Below are positions 58,097 to 64,000 of a stretch of DNA of 64,000 bases, piece by piece. The notes beneath the pieces are model-generated. The model saw only the letters and a list, made by a program, of their open reading frames with translations. It ran no database searches and was not told the origin of the DNA. This DNA comes from Mycobacterium gordonae. Lineage in GTDB: Bacteria; Actinomycetota; Actinomycetes; Mycobacteriales; Mycobacteriaceae. The position numbers and the translations under genes were made by a program. The stretch spans positions 207,017 to 271,016 of the forward strand of contig NZ_LKTM01000223.1 in NCBI RefSeq assembly GCF_001417955.2, written 5' to 3'. Position 1 is the first letter of the stretch. Every line of letters starts with the position of its first letter.

Positions 58097-59272
58097 GTGA
58101 GCACACACGGAATCGTGATCGTCGGCGGCGGGCTGGCGGCCGCCCGGACCGCCGAGCAACTGCGTCGTGCGGAGTACGCCGGCCCCATCACCATCGTCAG
58201 CGACGAGGTGCACCTGCCCTACGACCGGCCGCCGCTGTCCAAGGAGGTGCTGCGCAGCGAGATCGACGACACCGCTCTCAAACCGCGCGACTGGTACGAC
58301 GAGAAGGACATCACCCTTCGCCTGGGGCAGGCGGCGACCGGCATCGACACCGCGGCGCAGACGGTGACGCTGGCAGACGGCACCTCGCTGGGCTACGACG
58401 AACTCGTCATCGCCACCGGGCTGGTGCCGCGCCGGATCCCGAGCCTGCCCGACCTGGACGGCATCCGGGTGTTGCGGTCGTTCGACGAATGCATGGCGCT
58501 GCGCACCCACGCGTCCTCGGCCAAGAAGGCGGTGGTGGTCGGCGCGGGATTCATCGGCTGTGAGGTCGCGGCCAGCCTGCGTGGTCTCGGCGTCGACGTG
58601 GTCCTGGTGGAACCGCAGCCGACGCCGTTGGCATCGGTGCTGGGCGAGCAGATCGGCGCGCTGGTCACCCGGCTGCACCGCGACGAAGGTGTCGACGTGC
58701 GCACCGGCACCGGGGTGGCCGAGGTCCGCGGGCAGGGGCATGTCGACACGGTGGTGCTCACCGACGGCACGGAGGTTCCCGCCGACCTCGTTGTGGTCGG
58801 AATCGGCTCGCATCCGGCCACTGACTGGCTCGACGGCAGCGGCATCGAGGTCGATAACGGTGTCGTCTGCGACGAGTCCGGCCGCACCAGCGCCCCGCAC
58901 GTCTGGGCGCTCGGTGATGTCGCTTCCTGGCGCGATGCCGCGGGACACCAAGTGCGCGTGGAGCATTGGAGCAACGTGGCCGACCAGACCCGGGTGGTGG
59001 TGCCCGCGATGCTGGGCCGCGAGGTGCCGTCGACGGTCGTCGTCCCGTATTTCTGGAGCGATCAGTACGACGTCAAGATCCAGTGCCTGGGCGAACCCGA
59101 GGCCACCGACACCGTGCACATCGTCGAGGACGACGGGCGCAAGTTCCTGGCGTACTACGAACGCGACGGCGCCCTGGTCGGTGTGGTCGGCGGCGGGTTG
59201 CCCGGCAAGGTCATGAAGGTGCGCGCCAAAGTCGCAGCAGCCGTTCCGATTTCGGAGATGCTGGACGGCTAG
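58097..59272 (+). CDS. NAD(P)H:ferredoxin reductase-type FAD oxidoreductase
   Basis: A 391-residue FAD protein, counterpart of Rv0688. FAD loop IVGGGLAAARTAEQLRRAEY, the YDRPPLSKEVL motif of rhodocoxin/putidaredoxin reductases, NAD loop VVVGAGFIGCEVAASLRGLG, second FAD motif VWALGDVASWRD. It would pass electrons from NAD(P)H to a ferredoxin. GTG start, 25 bases after the SDR, so the pair may work together. The stop overlaps the minus-strand VOC stop (CTAG, 59269-59272). Confidence 0.9.
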   Translation: MSTHGIVIVGGGLAAARTAEQLRRAEYAGPITIVSDEVHLPYDRPPLSKEVLRSEIDDTALKPRDWYDEKDITLRLGQAATGIDTAAQTVTLADGTSLGYDELVIATGLVPRRIPSLPDLDGIRVLRSFDECMALRTHASSAKKAVVVGAGFIGCEVAASLRGLGVDVVLVEPQPTPLASVLGEQIGALVTRLHRDEGVDVRTGTGVAEVRGQGHVDTVVLTDGTEVPADLVVVGIGSHPATDWLDGSGIEVDNGVVCDESGRTSAPHVWALGDVASWRDAAGHQVRVEHWSNVADQTRVVVPAMLGREVPSTVVVPYFWSDQYDVKIQCLGEPEATDTVHIVEDDGRKFLAYYERDGALVGVVGGGLPGKVMKVRAKVAAAVPISEMLDG

Positions 59273-60525
59273 AACTGCCCCAGGTAGAAGCGCGAGCCCT
59301 GGTCGTCGGTGCACTCGGCGGACAGTCCGTACGGCTGGCGGGACGGCTCGTCCAGCACGGTGCCGCCGGCTTCGCGGACCCGGGCCACCGCGGCGTCGAT
59401 GTCGTCGACGGTCCACATCGGCACCGTGCTGCGGCGCGAGCTCCCGCCGGCGGCGCCCGACATCGGGTGAGCGTCGCGCACCTGCCACCCGTCGGCGACG
59501 CGGCCAGGTTCGAACGTCCACCCCAGCACCCGCCCGTAGAAGTCCCGGAAGCCCGCGGACTCCGTCACGTCGTAGGTCACGTAGGCCAGCTCGCCGGGCC
59601 CGGATCCGTTGAGCTGCGGACGTTCCCGGCCTGCTGCCGGTTCGAACACCGCGAACGGCGCACCTTGCGGATCGGTGGCTTCCAGCGTGATGCCGTGCTC
59701 GTTGCGCCGAGTCTCACCGACCGACCCGCCGGCCGCGGTGATCGCCGCGCGCGCCTCGGCCAGGTCGGCGACGGCGTAACCGCAGAACATGCCCGGCTCA
59801 CCGGCCCGGATGTCGGTGGGCAGGTCGGTGCTGGTCACCCGATGCGACGCCGCGTCGACGGTCCACCCCAGCACGTGTGCGTAAAAGTCAGCGGCGCGTT
59901 CGACGTCAGGAACCTGCAGCGAGATGTAACCCAGGTCGCCCTGCCTGATTCCGGCGATCGGGGTCGCCACCGGGCCGCTGAGCATCCAGCGGTGACCGAA
60001 CGGGTCGACGATGGTCGCGTTGCGCGCGCCGTGCCCCTCATAGATTTCGCGCTGCACCGTCGCACCGTGCTCACGAGCCCGCCGCAACGCGGCATCGGTA
60101 TCGGCGACATGCAGCATCAGGCTGACCGACACGGCGCCCGGTTGCGGACCCCGTAAGCCCAACTCGGGGTACTCGTCGGCCAGATACAGCACTCCGGTTC
60201 CGATCTCGAGCTCGGCATGCCCAATTCGGCCGTCGTCCATCACGATTGGCTCACCGACCACCACAGCGTCGAACGCCCCGGCGTACCAGTCGATCGCGGC
60301 ACGCGCGTCCCGCACGGACAGATAGGGGAGTGCGGCCGGGCGGGGGGCGGCCGCAGGCTGTTCGGACAGTTCGGAGATGGTTGCGCTGAGACCACTCATG
60401 ACAACTCCTTCGGGTAGTGACAATGCGGACTCCAGTCGTGCCCGCAACCGCGCGGCGAAGCTCGGATCTGGTTGCACCGGAGGGTCTTCGGTGTGCAGCA
60501 CGTTGAGCGGATCGCGCAGACTCAT
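59269..60525 (-). CDS. Three-module VOC (glyoxalase-like) protein partnered with an ECF sigma factor
   Basis: A 418-residue protein. The first 45 residues (SLRDPLNVLHTEDPPVQPDP then SFAARLRARLESAL) are a sigma-associated type of header. Three VOC-fold modules follow: about 65-185 (LPYLSVRDARAAIDWYAGAF), 195-300 (YISLQVPDVERAADFYAHVLGW) and 305-418 (YVTYDVTESAGFRDFYGRVLGW). VOC proteins bind small ligands or do metal-dependent chemistry; metal residues are not clear. Its ATG overlaps the stop of the sigma gene by four bases, so the two are one unit. Confidence 0.85.
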   Translation of the reverse strand: MSLRDPLNVLHTEDPPVQPDPSFAARLRARLESALSLPEGVVMSGLSATISELSEQPAAAPRPAALPYLSVRDARAAIDWYAGAFDAVVVGEPIVMDDGRIGHAELEIGTGVLYLADEYPELGLRGPQPGAVSVSLMLHVADTDAALRRAREHGATVQREIYEGHGARNATIVDPFGHRWMLSGPVATPIAGIRQGDLGYISLQVPDVERAADFYAHVLGWTVDAASHRVTSTDLPTDIRAGEPGMFCGYAVADLAEARAAITAAGGSVGETRRNEHGITLEATDPQGAPFAVFEPAAGRERPQLNGSGPGELAYVTYDVTESAGFRDFYGRVLGWTFEPGRVADGWQVRDAHPMSGAAGGSSRRSTVPMWTVDDIDAAVARVREAGGTVLDEPSRQPYGLSAECTDDQGSRFYLGQF

Positions 60526-61037
60526 GCCGTGCCCCCTTCCGGATACTCCTTGCGGAACGCTTTCTTGGCGCGAACCAGCAGCGCCTCGGTGGCGTGCACG
60601 GTCCGGCCGAGCAGTGCGGCGCACTCACCGACGCTGCAGTCGTCCATGTAGCGCAGCACCAGCACCGCGCGGTGTGAGTCGCTCAGTCTTTCCAGCACGC
60701 TCTCGGCGACCAACCGGTCCAGCTCGGCATCCCAGTCGTCGGGTGGGTCGACCGGCTCCGGCGGATCGGCCACCGGCACCGGGTCACGCCGGCGCCGGTA
60801 GTGGTCGGCCAGTTTGTGCCGCGCCACTCCCATCAGCCAGGGCATGGCGATCGGTGGCGGATCGGTGCGGCGCACCGCATCCATCCCGGCCAGAAACGTC
60901 TCCGACGTCAGATCCTCCGCCGTCCCCCGGTCGCCACAGCGGCGCACGAAGTAGCCGTAGACCACCGGCAGCGCTTCGTCGTACAGCTCCAGCAGCGCGC
61001 TCGCGGCGTCGCGCTGGCGGTGCGGTTGGGCGCTCAC
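60522..61037 (-). CDS. ECF sigma factor
   Basis: A 171-residue ECF sigma factor with region 2 (LPVVYGYFVRRCGDRGTAED then LTSETFLAGMDAVRR, PWLMGVARHKLADHYRRRRD) and region 4 (LERLSDSHRAVLVLRYMDDC then SVGECAALLGRTVHATEALL). GTG start. There is no recognised anti-sigma gene; the overlapping VOC gene is the partner and may sense the signal (inference). M. tuberculosis has only a small gene (Rv0689c) around this place. Confidence 0.87.
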   Translation of the reverse strand: MSAQPHRQRDAASALLELYDEALPVVYGYFVRRCGDRGTAEDLTSETFLAGMDAVRRTDPPPIAMPWLMGVARHKLADHYRRRRDPVPVADPPEPVDPPDDWDAELDRLVAESVLERLSDSHRAVLVLRYMDDCSVGECAALLGRTVHATEALLVRAKKAFRKEYPEGGTA

Positions 61038-61101
61038 ATCCTTGACGTCGTTGTGGCGGCCCGAATTCCGACGGGGTAATCGGAAAAACTTTCCGCCGGT
61101 G

Positions 61102-62151
61102 TCACTGCCAGTGCACCGGCGCGCCGTGGGCGTGGCATTCGGCCAGCACGCGATCCTCCCCGCCGGGCCAGGCCGTGGCCCGCACCAGGAACTTCAATGC
61201 GCCGTCCGGTCCCTCGCGTGCCGGCTCGAGAGTCAGGTGCGCGAACGGTTTCCGCGCGTCCGCCTGCGCGGCCAGGCTGTCGATCCCGGCCCGCACCGTC
61301 GCGCGTTCGTCGGCGGAGAGGTATTGCCAGGTGATCGAATGCCACAGGACGGTCAGCGCTCCTTCGGTCAGGGTGAGCCCGGCGACCGCATCCGCGGCCG
61401 ACCGGCGCTCCAACTGCGCCGGTACCTCGCGGGCCACCGCGATGGCGCCGCGCACCCGGGTCAATCTGGCCTGCTGGTCCGGCCACACATAGCTGAGCAC
61501 GGTGAGCTCCCCGTCGGGTTCGGTCACGTCGATGGGTGCGATGTCGTATCCGTACCGTTCGGTGATGCGCAGCCGGCCACCCGGGGGGAGTTGACCGTGC
61601 CAGGCGTCGTCGATCACCACCGGCGAATCGGGCGGTCCCCACTGATTGCCGGCGTAGCGGTAGTGGTACCGGTCGGCACGCAGGTTCAGCCCGGCGCTGC
61701 TGCCGATCTCGAAAAGCCGTATAGGCAGCTGGAATTCGCTGTCAAGGTGCAGTAGGCCACCGATCAGTGCCGCCGACCGGCCGACCTCATTGGTCTGCGG
61801 CGGCGAGCGCAGCGCCGCCCGCAGCGCGTCGGGCTGCTCGTCGGCGACGCGCAGGATCTCGGGCCAGGCGCGCTGCGCGTCCCAGCTGCCACCCGCGCTG
61901 GGATACCAGCGGCGCAGGTGGGCCGCCCGCCCGTCGAGCACCATCCGGTGCAGTCCGCCGAGTAACCGCAGCGGCACCGCCTGACCCGAGGACGCCTCCG
62001 CCTGGCCGGCCAGGATGGCCGCGAAGACTCCGCCGCTTTCCACATCGCCGGCCACCAGTTCGAAGAGCTCGCCATACATCGCCGATCCGGATCGCGCGCA
62101 GAACCGGCCCTGTGACCGCAGGGTGTGCAACAAATGGTCGATATCGCTCAC
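61102..62151 (-). CDS. DUF2332 protein, SAM-methyltransferase-like (Rv0690c type)
   Basis: A 349-residue protein, the same length as Rv0690c. The segment [20 protein letters not shown] resembles the SAM-binding first motif of methyltransferases, so an enzymatic role is possible; nothing else identifies it. Its GTG start overlaps the mftR stop by four bases (GTGA), so it is translated together with the mycofactocin regulator. That link is conserved in M. tuberculosis order. Confidence 0.85.
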   Translation of the reverse strand: MSDIDHLLHTLRSQGRFCARSGSAMYGELFELVAGDVESGGVFAAILAGQAEASSGQAVPLRLLGGLHRMVLDGRAAHLRRWYPSAGGSWDAQRAWPEILRVADEQPDALRAALRSPPQTNEVGRSAALIGGLLHLDSEFQLPIRLFEIGSSAGLNLRADRYHYRYAGNQWGPPDSPVVIDDAWHGQLPPGGRLRITERYGYDIAPIDVTEPDGELTVLSYVWPDQQARLTRVRGAIAVAREVPAQLERRSAADAVAGLTLTEGALTVLWHSITWQYLSADERATVRAGIDSLAAQADARKPFAHLTLEPAREGPDGALKFLVRATAWPGGEDRVLAECHAHGAPVHWQ

Positions 62152-62741
62152 TCGAGTGAGTCCAGGGCGGCCCCGACGACGTCGAACGCATTACCGAGCG
62201 CTTCGGGCAGCGAGACCGACTCGTCGCCGAGCCAGTACTCGTAGGCGCTCAGCGCGACCCCGAGCATGGTCCATGCGACGGTCTGCGGCATCAGGTCGGT
62301 CGTCTTGCCGCCCGACCTGCGGGCCACGAAGCCCGCGATCACCTCCCGCCAACCCGCGTACATCGTCATCGAATATGCTTGCAGCTCAGCAGTTTCCAGG
62401 ATTACGCGCATGCGCTGGCGATGCCGGACCGACTCGCATTCGTCGAAGGTGTTGAACGCGAGCAGCGCCCCGCGCAGCGCCTCCCGCAACGGCACCCGTG
62501 GATCGACGCGGTCCAGCAGTTCCTGCAACTGCTCGAGGTGGGCGTCGAAGTCGCCCCACGGGATGGCGTTCTTGGAGGAGTAGTAGCGGAACAGGGTCCG
62601 GCGCGCGATGCCGGCGGCATGGGCGACGTCGTCGACGCTGACCTCGGCGAACCCGCGCGCGGCGAACAGGTCGATCGCGACGTCGGTGATGTGCAGTGGC
62701 GTCGTCGAGCGGCGCCTGCCCACCCGCGACTCCGGCAGCAT
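62148..62741 (-). CDS. mftR: Mycofactocin regulator MftR (TetR family)
   Basis: A 197-residue TetR repressor (198 in Rv0691c) that controls the mycofactocin cluster and responds to acyl-CoA (known in M. smegmatis). [33 protein letters not shown] (about 35-65). I chose ATG 62741 ([20 protein letters not shown]). It diverges from mftA, with palindromes between them. Confidence 0.92.
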   Translation of the reverse strand: MLPESRVGRRRSTTPLHITDVAIDLFAARGFAEVSVDDVAHAAGIARRTLFRYYSSKNAIPWGDFDAHLEQLQELLDRVDPRVPLREALRGALLAFNTFDECESVRHRQRMRVILETAELQAYSMTMYAGWREVIAGFVARRSGGKTTDLMPQTVAWTMLGVALSAYEYWLGDESVSLPEALGNAFDVVGAALDSLE

Positions 62742-62780
62742 CAGACCCGCCCTTCCGTTTCGGCACTCGATGCCATATTC

Positions 62781-62806
62781 TGGCCACGATCGTGTGATTG
62801 TGACCA
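62781..62806. promoter_or_regulatory. Candidate MftR operator
   Basis: TGGCCAC (62781-62787) and GTGACCA (62800-62806) are inverted halves around a perfect palindrome CACGATCGTG (62785-62794). It sits between mftR and mftA, where the repressor would be expected to bind. Confidence 0.45.
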
Positions 62807-62851
62807 GCACCACCCATCATTGTCGAGTCCCTTCAATGAAAGGCAACCGCC

Positions 62852-62941
62852 ATGGACAACGAAAACCAGACTGAGACCGAGCTCGTCACCGAGACCCTGG
62901 TGGAAGAGGTTTCCATCGACGGCATGTGCGGGGTCTACTGA
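62852..62941 (+). CDS. mftA: Mycofactocin precursor peptide MftA
   Basis: A 29-residue RiPP precursor. The core is the C-terminal IDGMCGVY, whose final Val-Tyr is decarboxylated and crosslinked by MftC and then released to give the redox cofactor scaffold (known). The leader is acidic ([14 protein letters not shown]), as needed for MftB binding. AAAGG lies 9 bases upstream of the ATG. mftB begins 2 bases after the stop. Confidence 0.96.
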   Translation: MDNENQTETELVTETLVEEVSIDGMCGVY

Positions 62942-62943
62942 CG

Positions 62944-63249
62944 GTGGCCGCGCCCGCGCCGGCCTCGGAGACCGCGCAGTTCGACCCGGACAGCGCCTGG
63001 CGCCTGCATCCGCAGGTGGCGATCCGGCCGGAACCCTTTGGGGCGCTGCTGTATCACTTCGGCACCCGCAAACTCTCGTTCCTGAAGAACCGCACCATTC
63101 TGACGGTGGTGAAGTCACTGGGCGAGCACCCTGACGTCCGGTCCGCTTGCCGGGCCGCCGGCGTCGACGACCCCGACCAGGGCCCCTATCTGCACGCACT
63201 GGGTGTGCTGGCCCGCTCCACGATGCTGGTCCCCCGGGAGGAACGATGA
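62944..63249 (+). CDS. mftB: Mycofactocin chaperone MftB
   Basis: A 101-residue RiPP recognition element protein (PqqD-like) that holds the MftA leader and presents it to MftC. It reads SAWRLHPQVAIRPEPFGALL then YHFGTRKLSFLKNRT, the strand-helix pattern of the family. I start it at GTG 62944, 2 bases after mftA. It overlaps mftC as ATGA. Confidence 0.93.
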   Translation: MAAPAPASETAQFDPDSAWRLHPQVAIRPEPFGALLYHFGTRKLSFLKNRTILTVVKSLGEHPDVRSACRAAGVDDPDQGPYLHALGVLARSTMLVPREER

Positions 63250-64000
63250 GCACCGCAGCCAGAGTCCCCGCACTGATCGAGCAGTTCGAGCACGGGCTCG
63301 ACGCGCCGATCTGCCTGACCTGGGAGCTGACCTACGCCTGCAACCTGGCGTGTGTGCACTGCCTGTCGTCGTCGGGCAAACGTGATCCGGGTGAGCTGTC
63401 CACCCGCCAGTGCAAGGACATCATCGACGAGCTGGAACGCATGCAGGTGTTCTACGTGAACATCGGCGGCGGCGAACCCACTGTGCGGCCGGACTTCTGG
63501 GAATTGGTGGACTACGCGACCGAACATCATGTCGGGGTGAAGTTCTCCACCAACGGCGTGCGCATCACGCCGGAGGTGGCGGCCCGGCTGGCGGCCAGCG
63601 ACTACGTGGACGTCCAGATATCGCTGGACGGCGCCACCGCCGAAGTCAACGACGCCGTTCGTGGGCCCGGGTCGTTCGCCATGGCGGTGCGGGCGCTGGA
63701 GAACCTGGCTGCCGCGGGTTTCCGCGACGCCAAGATCTCGGTCGTGGTGACCCGGCACAATGTGGATCAGCTCGACGAATTCGCGGCGCTGGCAAGCCGT
63801 TACGGAGCCACGTTGCGCATCACCAGGCTGCGCCCGTCAGGGCGCGGCGCTGATGTCTGGGAGGACCTGCACCCCACCGCCGCCCAGCAGGTGCAGTTGT
63901 ACGACTGGCTGGTGGCCAAGGGTGAGGGCGTGCTGACCGGAGACTCCTTCTTCCACCTGGCGCCGCTGGGGTCGCCGGGCGCGCTGGCCGGGCTGAACAT
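63246..64000 (+). CDS. mftC: Mycofactocin radical SAM maturase MftC (partial, right edge)
   Basis: The radical SAM enzyme that oxidatively decarboxylates and crosslinks the MftA Val-Tyr end. The 4Fe-4S motif is CNLACVHC (Cys32, Cys36, Cys39); the GGGEPTVRPDFWEL and STNGVRI segments are core radical SAM features. The frame is open to base 64000 (251 codons visible), so the C-terminal SPASM region is outside. mftD and further genes are expected downstream. Confidence 0.95.
   Translation, partial: MSTAARVPALIEQFEHGLDAPICLTWELTYACNLACVHCLSSSGKRDPGELSTRQCKDIIDELERMQVFYVNIGGGEPTVRPDFWELVDYATEHHVGVKFSTNGVRITPEVAARLAASDYVDVQISLDGATAEVNDAVRGPGSFAMAVRALENLAAAGFRDAKISVVVTRHNVDQLDEFAALASRYGATLRITRLRPSGRGADVWEDLHPTAAQQVQLYDWLVAKGEGVLTGDSFFHLAPLGSPGALAGLN

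Overview
The window is a high-GC chromosomal segment from a Mycobacterium. Gene order follows the M. tuberculosis stretch from recC (Rv0631c) to the mycofactocin genes (Rv0691c-Rv0693). A complete four-gene mycolic acid methyltransferase array (mmaA4, A3, A2, A1), including the methoxy-mycolate enzyme MmaA3, points to a species making oxygenated and cyclopropanated mycolates, typical of slow growers. I cannot name the species. No insertion sequence, prophage or CRISPR array was seen. Both window edges cut genes (recC at the left, mftC at the right).

Layout. 1-2438: 5' part of recC (minus strand). 2537-5906: a plus-strand accessory block (nitroreductase, acyltransferase, SRPBCC protein, cyanase, patatin lipase) that M. 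tuberculosis lacks between recC and echA3. 6005-8739: echA3, a one-helix membrane protein, a glyoxalase-II-like hydrolase and a lone antitoxin-like gene. 8769-13528: tRNA-Thr, tRNA-Met, rpmG, hadABC (FAS-II dehydratases), tRNA-Trp, secE, nusG, rplK, rplA. 13627-21878 (minus): ECF sigma factor with a C-terminal extension, double DGPF/YCII protein, mmaA4-A3-A2-A1, lipG and an ABC1 kinase. 21975-29858: two DinB-fold genes diverging from a WYL regulator, which leads a tight run with GH38 alpha-mannosidase, a SurA-like small protein and a ROK sugar kinase.

29913-34647: rplJ-rplL with a structured leader, TetR regulator diverging from a carotenoid oxygenase, and mkl (the Mce ATPase). 34963-42708: rpoB-rpoC. 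42780-51431: ceramidase, endonuclease IV, the fadE8-echA4-PaaX-echA5 operon, two DUF3060 exported proteins and a TetR regulator. 51549-56137: the str operon rpsL-rpsG-fusA-tuf. 56295-59272: SHOCT membrane protein, mycofactocin-type SDR and ferredoxin reductase. 59269-61037: VOC protein with its ECF sigma factor. 61102-64000: DUF2332 protein, mftR, and the mycofactocin genes mftA, mftB and mftC.

The window therefore mixes core transcription and translation genes, envelope lipid synthesis (mycolate dehydration and modification) and redox-cofactor synthesis, with accessory modules dropped between them. Points that stand out: HadA has Ser at position 61, where M. tuberculosis has the Cys tied to thiacetazone/isoxyl action; two ECF sigma modules are absent from the corresponding M. 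tuberculosis places; the gene at the fabD2 position looks like a chaperone scaffold and not a transacylase; four terminators share one repeat-like sequence, one of which encodes the end of a TetR protein; the rplJ, rpoB and rpsL promoters share one -10 hexamer; and the rpsL leader holds a duplicated hairpin/short-ORF structure.
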